Source: Propionibacteriaceae bacterium (GTDB lineage: Bacteria; Actinomycetota; Actinomycetes; Propionibacteriales; Propionibacteriaceae). From it: a DNA stretch of 41,375 nucleotides. Position numbers and translations under genes: made by a program. The stretch is from the NCBI GenBank assembly GCA_025965155.1, contig JAOPXN010000021.1:1-41375 (forward strand). The letters run 5' to 3'. A model generated the notes under the pieces. That model searched no databases. It had not been told where the DNA came from and saw nothing but the letters and a program-made list of their open reading frames with translations. Of this stretch, positions 30,747 to 40,233 are shown piece by piece. Every line of letters starts with the position of its first letter. Position 1 is the stretch's first letter.

Positions 30747-31834
30747 CCCGCCGCCCGCACGAGCGACCCGACGCCGGGCTGGCTGCCCGGATCTGCCTGC
30801 AGCGGGGAGCTCTGCGGGTCGACCTGGAGTTAGCTGTCTTAGCCGGCGAGGTAGTGGCACTGGTGGGCCCCAACGGAGCCGGCAAGTCCACGGTGCTCCG
30901 GGCTCTGGCTGGCCTGCTACCGCTGCAGCAGGGGCGCACCATGCTCGGCTCGATGATCATGGACGATGTCGACGCCGGCATCCGCGAGCCGTCCCATCGA
31001 CGTCCGGTCGGCGTGGTGTTTCAGGACTACCTGTTGTTCCCGCACCTGAGCGTCTTGGACAACGTCGCGTTTGGCCCGCGGGCCACCGGAGCCAGCCGCC
31101 ACGACGCCAGGGAGAAGGCGCGGCAGGCGCTGCGCCGGGTCGGCGCCGCCGAGCTGTCCACATTGCGGCCCGGGCGGATCTCCGGCGGGCAGGCCCAACG
31201 CGTGGCCCTGGCGCGCGCCCTGGCTACCGACCCTCAGCTGCTGCTGCTGGATGAGCCGTTGGCCGCGCTCGATGCGCGAACGCGTCTCATGGTCCGCGGC
31301 GAGCTGCGCCGGCACCTGGCCGACTTCGCCGGGGCGACCCTGGTCATCACCCACGACCCGGTGGACGCGGCAGTGCTGGCCGATCGGCTGGTGGTGATCG
31401 AGTCGGGGAGCGTCGTGCAGACAGGCACGCCGACCGAGGTGGCGCGACGACCCAGGACCGAGTACGTGGCACGGCTGGTCGGACTGAACCTGATGACCGG
31501 GACCGGCCACGGCCATCGGGTCGACGTCGCAGGCGGCGGGGTGGTGCACGTGGCAGCGCACAGCGAAGGCGAGATGTACGTCGCGTTCCGGCCCGCTGCG
31601 GTGTCGCTCTTTACCAAACGCCCCGAGGGCAGTCCCCGCAATCTGTGGCAGGGTCGGATCAGTGGACTGGAGCCACATGGAGAAGGGGTACGGGTGGAGA
31701 TCGGAGCCCTCCATCTGGGAGCATCCATCCTCGCGGAGGTCACTCAGGCTGCGGTCGCTGATCTTGGCCTCCGGCCGGGATCGACTGTGTGGGCCGGTGT
31801 CAAGGCCTCCGATGTCGAGGTCTATCCCCGCTGA
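30743..31834 (+). CDS. modC: Molybdate ABC transporter ATP-binding protein
   Basis: ModC powers molybdate uptake. The 363-residue protein has Walker A GPNGAGKST near residue 37. The Q-loop is in GVVFQDYLLFPHLSV, the signature is ISGGQAQRVALARAL, Walker B is LLLLDEPLAALD, and the switch His is in VITHDPVDA. A C-terminal molybdate-binding TOBE domain occupies about 295-360 (NLWQGRISGLEPHGEGVRVEI). GTG at 30743 overlaps the modB stop as GTGA; a GTG three bases earlier is equally possible. The gene ends the molybdate operon, and no strong terminator follows before the next regulator. Confidence 0.94.
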   Translation: MTRRPHERPDAGLAARICLQRGALRVDLELAVLAGEVVALVGPNGAGKSTVLRALAGLLPLQQGRTMLGSMIMDDVDAGIREPSHRRPVGVVFQDYLLFPHLSVLDNVAFGPRATGASRHDAREKARQALRRVGAAELSTLRPGRISGGQAQRVALARALATDPQLLLLDEPLAALDARTRLMVRGELRRHLADFAGATLVITHDPVDAAVLADRLVVIESGSVVQTGTPTEVARRPRTEYVARLVGLNLMTGTGHGHRVDVAGGGVVHVAAHSEGEMYVAFRPAAVSLFTKRPEGSPRNLWQGRISGLEPHGEGVRVEIGALHLGASILAEVTQAAVADLGLRPGSTVWAGVKASDVEVYPR

Positions 31835-31945
31835 TAGGCCAGCCTCCAGCCGGTCTGCCGGTATGGTGTGCCTCGCAACCACCAGATGCCACCGCGGCGA
31901 CGGTCTTTTGGCCCGGTCCGTTGGGGCGGCACCAGGTGGCTCGGA

Positions 31946-31962
31946 CCCGGGCGCCGCCCGGG
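31946..31962 (+). other. Hairpin upstream of the second lacI-type gene
   Basis: CCCGGGC-GCC-GCCCGGG forms a perfect 7-bp stem with a 3-nt loop, 12 nt before the GAGGAG ribosome binding site (31975-31980). In the 149-nt gap after modC a TATGGT (31863-31868) is the only promoter-like hexamer seen. Confidence 0.35.
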
Positions 31963-31983
31963 CTAAAGATCAACGAGGAGACC

Positions 31984-33015
31984 GTGTCTAGCGTCGAGCC
32001 GCCCAAGGGACGCCCGGCCAGTATCCGGGATGTCGCTCGGCTAGCCGGAGTGTCGCACCAGACCGTCTCTCGGGTGATCAACGGGCATCCGAGTCTGCGA
32101 CCGGTCACCCGGGACAAAGTACTGGCGGTGATCGACGAGCTGCAGTTCCGACCCAACCGGGTGGCGCGAGCGCTGGGCAGCAGCAGGTCCCGGATCATCG
32201 GCGTACTTGCCTCGCAGCGGTTCCAGTACGGACCGTCGGCCGCGATCCAGGGAATCGAGAGTGCGGCTCAAGAAGCCGGCTATCTGGTCAACACAACGAA
32301 CCTGGCAGCGAGCACGCCCGAGGCGATCCGCGAGGCTCTGGAGCTACAGCTGGACCACATGGTTGACGGCCTGGTGATCATCGCGCCGCAGACCAGAACG
32401 CTGAACGCCATCGACCAGCTATCGCTGGACCTTCCGTACGTCATGCTGCACTCGCGCTCCAAGAACGATCCGCACGAGATCTTCGTCGATCACCTGGCCG
32501 GAGCCCGCGCCGCGACCAGCCACCTGATTGAGCTGGGCCACCGGGACATCTATCACCTCGCTGGACCGCAGGAGTGGATCGAGGCGGATGCCAGGATGCA
32601 GGGCTTTCTGCGCGAGCTGTCGGATCGAGACATGCCGGTCATCCCGCCCATCTTGGGCGACTGGACTGCGGACTTTGGCTACCACGCCGGTATCGAGCTC
32701 GCCCGGAGGCGGGACTTCACCGCAGTCTTCTCCTCCAACGACCAGATGGCGCTCGGCCTCATCCACGCGATTCGGGACGCAGGGCTGGACGTCCCCGGTG
32801 ACGTGAGCGTGGTCGGCTTCGACGACATTCCGGAGGCCCGGCACTTCTGGCCTCCGCTGACCACGGTCCAGCAGGACTTTGAAGAGCTTGGTCGCCGGTG
32901 CGTGGGCCGGCTGCTGAACATGTCGGAGCGGAGTTTGTCGATGACCCCGACCCCGCTGGCCCCTCGGTTGGTGGTCCGCTCGTCCACCGCCCCGCCGCGT
33001 CCGAGGCGCCGCTGA
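31984..33015 (+). CDS. LacI-family transcriptional repressor (sugar ABC operon)
   Basis: A 343-residue repressor with an N-terminal LacI helix-turn-helix (SIRDVARLAGVSHQTVSRVINGHPS, about residues 12-36) and hinge RPNRVARALGSSRS. The sugar-binding core ends with DVSVVGFDDIPEARHFWPPLTTV. It is transcribed toward the ChvE-type importer operon, and two palindromes lie in the intervening region, so it probably represses that operon until a sugar binds. GTG at 31984 is supported by GAGGAG 3 nt upstream; the frame is open further upstream without support. The closest functional class is repressors of pentose or galactose uptake, but the ligand cannot be named. Confidence 0.92.
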   Translation: MSSVEPPKGRPASIRDVARLAGVSHQTVSRVINGHPSLRPVTRDKVLAVIDELQFRPNRVARALGSSRSRIIGVLASQRFQYGPSAAIQGIESAAQEAGYLVNTTNLAASTPEAIREALELQLDHMVDGLVIIAPQTRTLNAIDQLSLDLPYVMLHSRSKNDPHEIFVDHLAGARAATSHLIELGHRDIYHLAGPQEWIEADARMQGFLRELSDRDMPVIPPILGDWTADFGYHAGIELARRRDFTAVFSSNDQMALGLIHAIRDAGLDVPGDVSVVGFDDIPEARHFWPPLTTVQQDFEELGRRCVGRLLNMSERSLSMTPTPLAPRLVVRSSTAPPRPRRR

Positions 33016-33026
33016 CACAGCGCCTG

Positions 33027-33130
33027 TTGGCGCGCCGGTTGGTGGTCCGTTATTAAACTGCGACATCGCCATGTCAACGTGGGCGTTGACGCCGAGCATC
33101 AGCGTGGGTTTGAATGTGACCGGTCACATT
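33027..33130 (+). promoter_or_regulatory. Promoter and operators of the sugar ABC operon
   Basis: Operator-like sites are GTCAACG-TGGG-CGTTGAC (33073-33090) and the perfect 18-bp palindrome AATGTGACCGGTCACATT (33113-33130), with centres 40 bp apart. Promoter candidates are TTGGCG (33027-33032) with TATTAA (33051-33056), 18-nt spacer, and TTGACG (33086-33091) with TTGAAT (33110-33115), 18-nt spacer. Both sites would block one or both promoters. The central CG in the second site fits a LacI protein. Confidence 0.6.
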
Positions 33131-33472
33131 GGTGTCCGGCGGTCATTCGCCGTTAGAGAAGACGATGGGGTCTACGCATGATTCGAGACGATATGAGCAG
33201 TCCCACAATCGCGTGTCGTGCCGAGATCCCCGCTGCAGATCCCTTCTCCCCGTCGTCCGGACCGCGTACACCAGCTGACGCCGGCCGGCCAGCCGTTGCT
33301 CGCGGCCAGCACCTTGACCGGGTAGGCGGGCTCGACCACCTTGCCCAAGTACGGCTCGGTTTGACCCCGGCTGGCTGTCAAATCCAGCCCTGACACCACC
33401 AGTGGCTTCGGAGCCGACCTCCATGTCGATCGCGGCGGCGCCGCGAACGGCGACAAATCGAAAGGAACCACA
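33131..33472 (+). other. Long leader/spacer before the sugar-binding protein gene
   Basis: 342 nt without a supported gene. A hairpin CGCGGC-GGC-GCCGCG (33431-33445) stands 15 nt before the AAAGGA site. The minus strand of 33250-33400 reads as fairly protein-like sequence without a start, possibly a decayed gene remnant. Otherwise nothing is recognised. Confidence 0.3.
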
Positions 33473-34597
33473 GTGATCTCAAAGAAACTGCTTGTCGGCA
33501 TTGCTGCCGCGAGTGCGTTGATGTTGAGCCTCTCCGCTTGCGGCGGCACGCGTGCCGGGCTTGGGGGCGGCGGAAATGAGCCGGGCGGTAATGCCGGTGC
33601 GCTGGTCGGCGTAGCCATGCCGACCAAGACGTCCGAGCGCTGGATCGACGACGGTAACAACGTGAAGTCCAAGCTGGAGGCGATGGGATACAAGGTCGAC
33701 GTCCAGTACGCCAATGACAAGGTGCCCGACCAGCAGCAGCAGATTGAGTCGATGCTCAACAACGGTGCGAAGGCACTGATCATCGCCTCCATCGACGGAA
33801 CCGCGCTGACCCAGCAGCTGGCCGATGCCGGCAAGGACGGCGTGAAAGTCATTGCCTACGACCGTTTGATCAACGGCTCCCCGAACGTCGACTACTACGT
33901 CACGTTCGACAACGAGAAGGTCGGCGTCCAGCAGGGTACGTCTCTGCTCCAGGGTCTGGGCATCCTGGATGCCGCAGGCAAGGACACCGGCAAGTCCGGC
34001 ACCAAGAACATCGAGCTCTTCGCCGGCAGCCCCGACGACAACAACGCTCAGTTCTTCTTCAACGGAGCGATGAGCGTGCTCAAGCCGTACATCGACAAGG
34101 GAACCCTGAAGGTGGTGTCCAAGCAGACCAACTTCAGCCAGGTCGCTATCCAGCAGTGGAAGCAGGAGACCGCGCAGGCCAGGATGGAGACGCTCCTGAA
34201 CGGCTTCTACTCCGGCAAGCAGCTCGACGGTGTGCTGTCGCCGTACGACGGTCTCTCGCGCGGAATCTTGAACGCGGTGAAGTCTGCGGGCATCGACAAC
34301 CCCGTCGTCACCGGTCAGGACGCCGAGAAGCCTTCGGACAAGCTGATCTTGGATGGCGTCCAGTACTCGACCATCTTCAAGGACACCCGCAAGCTGGGCG
34401 ATACCGCCGCCGAGATGGTCGACGCAGTAATGAACGGCAAGGAGCCTGAAGTCAACGACACCAAGACCTACGACAACAAGGTGAAGGTTGTTCCCTCCTA
34501 CCTGCACGAGTCGGTCATCGTCACCAAGGACAACCTGATCAAAGAGGTAGTCGACACCGGCTATTACACCAAGGAAGAAGTCGAGAAGGGCGAGTAG
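33473..34597 (+). CDS. chvE: Multiple-monosaccharide ABC transporter substrate-binding lipoprotein (ChvE type)
   Basis: A 374-residue extracellular sugar-binding protein. The lipoprotein signal ends LSLSAC with Cys23, followed by a Gly-rich tether. The binding domain begins [24 protein letters not shown], the typical opening of ChvE and xylose-binding relatives. It includes [27 protein letters not shown] and [10 protein letters not shown], which carry the ligand-contacting Asp and Arg. ChvE proteins bind several aldoses (glucose, galactose, arabinose, xylose). GTG at 33473 has AAAGGA 6 nt upstream. It is followed by the ATPase and permease in the family's usual order, with a strong hairpin between this gene and the ATPase. 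Confidence 0.9.
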   Translation: MISKKLLVGIAAASALMLSLSACGGTRAGLGGGGNEPGGNAGALVGVAMPTKTSERWIDDGNNVKSKLEAMGYKVDVQYANDKVPDQQQQIESMLNNGAKALIIASIDGTALTQQLADAGKDGVKVIAYDRLINGSPNVDYYVTFDNEKVGVQQGTSLLQGLGILDAAGKDTGKSGTKNIELFAGSPDDNNAQFFFNGAMSVLKPYIDKGTLKVVSKQTNFSQVAIQQWKQETAQARMETLLNGFYSGKQLDGVLSPYDGLSRGILNAVKSAGIDNPVVTGQDAEKPSDKLILDGVQYSTIFKDTRKLGDTAAEMVDAVMNGKEPEVNDTKTYDNKVKVVPSYLHESVIVTKDNLIKEVVDTGYYTKEEVEKGE

Positions 34598-34608
34598 ACA
34601 TCGGCGGC

Positions 34609-34640
34609 GCTGGTGCGGCCGGGTCCCGTGCCGCACCAGC
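34609..34640 (+). other. Intercistronic hairpin between binding protein and ATPase genes
   Basis: GCTGGTGCGGC (34609-34619) and GCCGCACCAGC (34630-34640) form a perfect 11-bp stem whose loop can pair further as CGGG-T-CCCG. It lies 11 nt after the binding-protein stop. Such hairpins raise expression of the first gene over later ones by partial termination or 3'-end protection. Confidence 0.7.
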
Positions 34641-34668
34641 CCGCACTCTTTCAAGCAAAGGACGGTCA

Positions 34669-36198
34669 ATGACTGATCACATCCTCGAGATGGTCAACAT
34701 CACGAAGACATTCCCCGGCGTCAAGGCCCTTCAAGACGTCAACCTCAGCGTCGAACGCGGCGAGGTCCATGCGATCTGCGGCGAGAACGGTGCCGGTAAG
34801 TCAACCCTGATGAAGGTCCTGTCAGGGGTGTACCCGCACGGCAGCTACGAAGGCGACATCATCTACGAGGGACGGCCCGCGTCGTTCTCCGGCATCCGTG
34901 ACTCCGAGAAGTCCGGAATCGTCATCATCCATCAGGAACTGGCGCTCAGCCCGTACCTGTCCATTGCGGAGAACATCTTCCTCGGCAACGAGCAACAAAA
35001 GCACGGGATCATCGACTGGAATGCCACCAACCTGGAGGCAGCCAAGCTGCTCAGCCGCGTGGGGCTGTCGGAGAACCCGGTCACCAAGATCACCGATATC
35101 GGTGTGGGCAAGCAACAGCTGGTCGAGATCGCCAAGGCGCTCTCGAAGGATGTTCGGGTGCTGATCCTGGACGAGCCGACGGCAGCACTGAACGACGAGG
35201 ACTCCGCACACCTGCTCGACCTGCTCCGTGGCCTGCGGGAGCACGGAATCACCTGCATCATCATCAGCCACAAGCTGAACGAGATCAAAGCCATCGCCGA
35301 CCGAGTCACCATTATCCGGGACGGACGCACCATTGAGACCCTCGACCTCGACGCCGACGAGATCTCGGAGGAGCGAATCATCCGGGGAATGGTCGGTCGT
35401 GACCTACAGAGCCGGTACCCCGACCGGACGCCGGACATCGGCGAGGAGGTGTTGCGAGTAGAGGACTGGACGGTACAGCACCCGCTCGAACACAGCCGAA
35501 AGGTGGTCGATGGTGCGAACCTCTACGTGCGGGCCGGTGAGGTGGTCGGCATTGCGGGCCTGATGGGCGCGGGTCGGACCGAGCTGGCCATGAGCATCTT
35601 CGGCCGCTCCTACGGGCACAACATCACCGGAACGCTGTACAAGAACGGCAAGCCGGTCACTGCCCGTACGGTCCGGCAGGCGATCGACCACGGGATCGCC
35701 TACGCAACAGAGGACCGGAAACGCTACGGCCTCAACCTGATCGACGACATCAAGCGCAACATCTCCGGTGCGGCTTTGGAGAAGCTGGCGAAGTCGGGCT
35801 GGGTTGATGCCAATCGTGAGCAGGTGGTCGCGAACGACTACCGCAAGAGCATGCGGATCAAGGCCCCTAACGTCGGTGTGATCACCGGCAAGCTATCCGG
35901 GGGCAACCAGCAGAAGGTGGTGCTGTCGAAATGGATGTTCGCCGACCCTGACGTGCTGATCCTGGATGAGCCCACTCGTGGCATCGATGTCGGCGCGAAG
36001 TATGAGATCTACTCCATCATCAACACCCTCGCAGGTGAGGGGAAGGCGATCATCGTCATCTCGTCGGAGCTGCCAGAGCTGCTGGGCATCTGCGATCGGA
36101 TCTACGCGCTTTCAGCCGGGCGCATCACCGGCGAGGTTGACGTCCACGAAGCCCATCCCGAAAAGCTCATGCAGTACATGACCATGGAAAAGGAGTAG
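34669..36198 (+). CDS. mmsA: Multiple-monosaccharide ABC transporter ATP-binding protein (two ABC domains)
   Basis: A 509-residue tandem ATPase of the sugar CUT2 class (GguA/MmsA). The first domain has Walker [10 protein letters not shown] (38-46), Q-loop [14 protein letters not shown] and Walker [11 protein letters not shown]. The signature-like [14 protein letters not shown] is degenerate, as usual for CUT2 first domains. The second domain has a degenerate P-loop [19 protein letters not shown], signature [14 protein letters not shown] and Walker [15 protein letters not shown]. It energises sugar import. ATG at 34669 follows AAAGGA. The next gene starts 5 nt after the stop. Confidence 0.93.
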   Translation: MTDHILEMVNITKTFPGVKALQDVNLSVERGEVHAICGENGAGKSTLMKVLSGVYPHGSYEGDIIYEGRPASFSGIRDSEKSGIVIIHQELALSPYLSIAENIFLGNEQQKHGIIDWNATNLEAAKLLSRVGLSENPVTKITDIGVGKQQLVEIAKALSKDVRVLILDEPTAALNDEDSAHLLDLLRGLREHGITCIIISHKLNEIKAIADRVTIIRDGRTIETLDLDADEISEERIIRGMVGRDLQSRYPDRTPDIGEEVLRVEDWTVQHPLEHSRKVVDGANLYVRAGEVVGIAGLMGAGRTELAMSIFGRSYGHNITGTLYKNGKPVTARTVRQAIDHGIAYATEDRKRYGLNLIDDIKRNISGAALEKLAKSGWVDANREQVVANDYRKSMRIKAPNVGVITGKLSGGNQQKVVLSKWMFADPDVLILDEPTRGIDVGAKYEIYSIINTLAGEGKAIIVISSELPELLGICDRIYALSAGRITGEVDVHEAHPEKLMQYMTMEKE

Positions 36199-36203
36199 CC
36201 GCG

Positions 36204-37448
36204 ATGTCTACACCAACGTCATCGGCGACTGAGACGTCGCCCGTCATCCCACCGCCGAAGGACGAGGCAGCGGGAGGAGTGCTGCACTTCCTCGCCGGGC
36301 GGCTCCGTCAGATCGGCATCTTCATAGCGCTGATCGCGATCGTGATCTTGTTCCAGGTCCTCACCGGCGGGACGCTACTGACACCTCGCAACGTCACCAG
36401 CATCATCAACCAGAACGCCTACGTCCTCATCCTGGCCATCGGCATGGTGATGATCATCATTGCCGGCCACATCGACCTCTCGGTGGGATCCGTGGTGGCG
36501 TTCGTCGGCGCGATGAGTGGCATCTTCATCGTCAACTGGGGCTGGCCCTGGTGGCTCGGGGTCCTGGCGGCCATCATCGTCGGAGGCATGGTGGGCTGCT
36601 GGCAGGGTTTCTGGGTGGCCTACGTCGGCATACCAGCGTTCATCGTCACGCTGGCCGGCATGCTGACCTTCCGCGGCCTCACCCAGATGATCCTGCACAA
36701 CGTCCCCATCACCCCGTTCCCGCCCGAGTACGTGGCCATCGGCTCCGGCTTCCTCCCCGACCTCACCGGTGGCAACTCAACCTTCGAGCCGCTCACCCTC
36801 ATACTCGGCATCGCGGCCACCGTCGGCCTGGTCGCGCAGGAGTTCCGGGAGCGCGCCAAGCGAGTGAAGATGGGTCTGGAGGACGAGCCCCGCGCCTGGT
36901 TCTACGTCAAGGCAGTGTTCACGGCAGTGTTTATCCTGGCCATCACCTTCACCCTGGCCAGCTACCGGGGAACCCCCATCATCCTGGTCATCTTGGCGGC
37001 GCTGGTGCTGCTCTACTCCACCGTGATGAACCGCTTCGTCTTCGGACGCCACGTCTACGCCCGCGGCGGCAACCTGCACGCCGCACAGCTGTCCGGGGTC
37101 AACACCAAACGCGTCGACTTCTGGTTGTTCGTGAACATGGGGGTGCTGGCGGCCATCGCGGGGATTGCGTTCACCGCACGGAGCAACTCTGCGCTGCCGA
37201 GCGCGGGAACCGGCTTCGAGCTCGACGCCATCGCGGCCGTGTTCATCGGCGGCGCCGCAGTCACCGGCGGTATCGGAACCATCACCGGGGCCATGATCGG
37301 TGGTCTCATCATGGGCGTGCTGAACAACGGCATGTCCCTGCTCGGCCTGGGCAGCGAGGTCCAGTCGTTCATCAAGGGCTTCGTCCTGCTGCTCGCCGTG
37401 GCGTTCGACATCTTCAACAAGCGGCGGGCCGCGAACGCGTCCAAGTAG
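36204..37448 (+). CDS. mmsB: Multiple-monosaccharide ABC transporter permease
   Basis: A 414-residue CUT2 permease (GguB/MmsB) with about 10-11 transmembrane helices. It starts after a 30-residue cytoplasmic tail. Family motifs include AGHIDLSVGSVVAFVGA, VGIPAFIVTLAGMLTFRGLT and TGGIGTITGAMIGGLIMGVLNNGM. A central region (about 205-235) with EFRERAKRVKMGLEDEP is typical of the longer MmsB group. The gene begins 5 nt after the ATPase stop, so it is co-translated. The transcript probably ends at the large palindrome just after the stop codon. Confidence 0.93.
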   Translation: MSTPTSSATETSPVIPPPKDEAAGGVLHFLAGRLRQIGIFIALIAIVILFQVLTGGTLLTPRNVTSIINQNAYVLILAIGMVMIIIAGHIDLSVGSVVAFVGAMSGIFIVNWGWPWWLGVLAAIIVGGMVGCWQGFWVAYVGIPAFIVTLAGMLTFRGLTQMILHNVPITPFPPEYVAIGSGFLPDLTGGNSTFEPLTLILGIAATVGLVAQEFRERAKRVKMGLEDEPRAWFYVKAVFTAVFILAITFTLASYRGTPIILVILAALVLLYSTVMNRFVFGRHVYARGGNLHAAQLSGVNTKRVDFWLFVNMGVLAAIAGIAFTARSNSALPSAGTGFELDAIAAVFIGGAAVTGGIGTITGAMIGGLIMGVLNNGMSLLGLGSEVQSFIKGFVLLLAVAFDIFNKRRAANASK

Positions 37449-37450
37449 CT

Positions 37451-37536
37451 CCCCCCGTCCCGCCGACTGGTCAGCAACGCCGCAGTTCTGCGCGTGTTTC
37501 GCTGCGGAGCTGACCAGTCGGCGGCTTGGTGGGGGG
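37451..37536. terminator. Very long palindrome between convergent genes (family copy B), probable bidirectional terminator
   Basis: CCGCCGACTGGTCAGC (37460-37475) and GCTGACCAGTCGGCGG (37509-37524) form a perfect 16-bp inverted repeat. The inner arms CCGCAG/CTGCGG (37480-37485, 37501-37506) and outer CCCCCC/GGGGGG (37451-37456, 37531-37536) add to it. It starts 2 nt after the permease stop and ends 1 nt before the dioxygenase stop. It shares sequence and arm order with copy A after rpoC, so it is also a dispersed repeat. Confidence 0.8.
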
Positions 37537-38421
37537 TTAGACGGCGCAGGTGAAGTTGAGGCTGAGGCCCTTGGTTGCGCTGCCTGTGACGGTGGGGATC
37601 TGCAGGTCGTAGCCGTCGCTGAAGACGTTGTCGGTGTCCAGCGAGGTCTGCGCCAGGTTCTGCACGCTCTGCTCGTACCCGGCCGTGGCGTACACCTCGG
37701 CTGAGGTGTTCTCGGGCAGCGCCATCTGGGAGGTGGCGATCTTGTTCTGGCTGTTGGTGGCCTTGGCCAGGCTGGGGTACACCTCGAAATGAATGTGCGG
37801 CCAGCGACCGGAGTAGGCGGCGGGGAAGATGCTGGTGAACGTGACCTTCCCGGAGGCGTCGGTCTCCTGGACGCCGCGAAGATAGTTCTCGTTGGTGGCG
37901 TTTCGGGAGTACAGGGAGTACTCGCCGTCACGGTTGCAGTGCCACAGGTAGACGGCGGCTCCGTCGAGCGGGACGGAGCCGTTCTCAAAGTCCAGCAGCG
38001 TCATCGTGATGCTGAGCGGAACGCCCTCGGCCTTGGTCGTCGAGCTGCCGAAGCTCGAGGTGATGTCACTGCGGATGATGCCGCTCTCGGTCAGGATGTT
38101 CACCCCGTTGGAGCCATCCCCGGGAAACGGTCCGGCCGTCTCCTCGGGGATGTTGCCGTCCGGCACCTGCGAAGCGGTCGTCGCCGCGGTGGAGCCGGCG
38201 CTGGGGGAGGGCGCTGACGTGCTGGCCGAACCGGCCGGCGGCGAACCGGTCGACGACGAACCGCCGGAGCTCACCTCGGCACTGGCGCAGCCCGCAAGGG
38301 TGACCAGCGATGCGCCGGCCACTAGCTGGAGTAGGCCGCGCCGTTGCAGCAGCCGGGGCAGGTCGTGGTCGAGGCCACGGTCGTGGTTCTCCAGCTCGTC
38401 CTCGATATGGGCGACGCGCAT
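37537..38421 (-). CDS. Exported intradiol ring-cleavage dioxygenase-like lipoprotein
   Basis: A 294-residue extracellular protein with an intradiol dioxygenase fold. The N-terminus has a twin-arginine-like LQRRGLLQLVAGASLVTLAGC with Cys45 as lipid site. A Ser/Thr/Gly/Pro-rich tether follows to about residue 95. The catalytic domain has ETAGPFPGDG, AAVYLWHCNRDGEYSLYS and GRWPHIHFEVYPS, which hold the Tyr and His ligands for non-haem iron(III). Relatives of this exported group are common in actinobacteria and fungi; substrates are probably catechol-type aromatics, not established. ATG at 38421 is chosen because CAGGAG sits 8 nt upstream; the frame stays open for 120 more codons without support. 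It diverges from the MOSC gene. Confidence 0.85.
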   Translation of the reverse strand: MRVAHIEDELENHDRGLDHDLPRLLQRRGLLQLVAGASLVTLAGCASAEVSSGGSSSTGSPPAGSASTSAPSPSAGSTAATTASQVPDGNIPEETAGPFPGDGSNGVNILTESGIIRSDITSSFGSSTTKAEGVPLSITMTLLDFENGSVPLDGAAVYLWHCNRDGEYSLYSRNATNENYLRGVQETDASGKVTFTSIFPAAYSGRWPHIHFEVYPSLAKATNSQNKIATSQMALPENTSAEVYATAGYEQSVQNLAQTSLDTDNVFSDGYDLQIPTVTGSATKGLSLNFTCAV

Positions 38422-38592
38422 GATGGTTTCTCCTGAAGGTTCGGGTCTCGGTCGGGGTGGTAACGATTCAAGGCTAGGAGTGGCCGGACCCGAGATCGGA
38501 CCATCCGGGTCATTCACACCGACCCCACAGCGACTCACAGCCGGGGCACAGCCGTCCTGCACCGCGGAGCGGCGGGCGCGCTCAACTAGGGT
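38422..38592. promoter_or_regulatory. Divergent spacer between dioxygenase and MOSC genes
   Basis: 171 bp without a gene. TAGGGT (38587-38592) is a -10-like box 6 nt before a GTG at 38599. No clear -35 box or operator palindrome is seen on either strand. Confidence 0.25.
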
Positions 38593-39267
38593 GTGCGGGT
38601 GGCAGTTCTCGACTCCGTCAACCTCGGCTCGCCGGCGCCGAACCCGTACAAGGAAACCCGCAGCACCGGGATCGACAAGCGGGCCCAGACCGATCCGGTG
38701 CAGGTACGGCCGCCCGGGCCCAAGTTCACCGGTCTGGGCAGCGGGCTGGTGGGCGACTTCATCGGCGACGGCAAGCACCACGGCGGTGACGAGCAGGCGG
38801 TCTACGCCTACGCCCGGGAGGACCTCGACGGCTGGGAGACCCGGCTGGACCGGCCACTACCGAACGGCTTCTTCGGCGAGAACCTGACCACCCGCAACCT
38901 CGACGTCAACGGTGCCCTGCTCGGCGAACGCTGGCGGATCGGCTCCGAGGTGGAGCTCCAGGTGACCACGCCCCGGATCCCGTGCTCGACCTTTCGCGGC
39001 TGGGTGGGGGAGCGGGGCTGGCTGAAGACCTTCACCGCACTGGCCCAGCCCGGCGCCTACCTATGCGTGGTGACCCCGGGCGTGATCCGCTCCGGCGACA
39101 CCATCGAGGTGGTCCACCGGCCCGACCACGACGTCACGGTCGCGCTGACCTACCGGGCCATCACGACCGAACGGGACCTGCTGCCGCGGCTGCTCGCAGC
39201 CGGGGACGACCTGGTGGCCGAGCTCCGCGAGGCGGCTGAGAAGGGACAGACGTTCGACCTGGACTGA
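38593..39267 (+). CDS. MOSC domain-containing protein (YiiM-like)
   Basis: A 224-residue protein with one MOSC domain, the C-terminal fold of molybdenum cofactor sulfurases. Visible motifs are TGIDKRAQTDPVQVRPPG near the start, GDGKHHGGDEQAVYAYARED, NGFFGENLTTRNLDVN and the conserved cysteine in TPRIPCSTFRGWVGE. Stand-alone YiiM-type proteins help reduce hydroxylated bases and N-hydroxylated compounds with a molybdenum cofactor. This fits the molybdate importer 7 kb upstream, though a functional link is inferred. Two GTG starts are possible (38593, 38599); a TAGGGT box 6 nt before 38599 would make that one leaderless. The product is cytoplasmic. Confidence 0.87.
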   Translation: MRVAVLDSVNLGSPAPNPYKETRSTGIDKRAQTDPVQVRPPGPKFTGLGSGLVGDFIGDGKHHGGDEQAVYAYAREDLDGWETRLDRPLPNGFFGENLTTRNLDVNGALLGERWRIGSEVELQVTTPRIPCSTFRGWVGERGWLKTFTALAQPGAYLCVVTPGVIRSGDTIEVVHRPDHDVTVALTYRAITTERDLLPRLLAAGDDLVAELREAAEKGQTFDLD

Positions 39268-39296
39268 CCGCGGGCCTGCCCCTCAAGCCGGAATAG

Positions 39297-40187
<891 letters not shown>

Positions 40188-40204
40188 CGGGTACTCCACC
40201 GGTT

Positions 40205-40233
40205 TTGACCGTGTGGAGGAGACAAGATAACCT
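40205..40233 (+). promoter_or_regulatory. Promoter of the rpsL-rpsG operon
   Basis: TTGACC (40205-40210) and TAACCT (40228-40233) are separated by exactly 17 nt. An imperfect inverted repeat CTCCAC/GTGGAG (40194-40199, 40213-40218) surrounds the -35 box. Transcription near 40240 gives a leader of about 215 nt, in which TCGGG-CTTGC-CCCGA (40247-40261) is the clearest hairpin. Confidence 0.5.

Noticed and set aside
33113-33130. TGTGA-N4-TCACA as a CRP/cAMP site.
   Set aside because: The CRP consensus needs a 6-nt spacer. The 4-nt spacer with central CG and the neighbouring repressor fit a LacI-type operator better.
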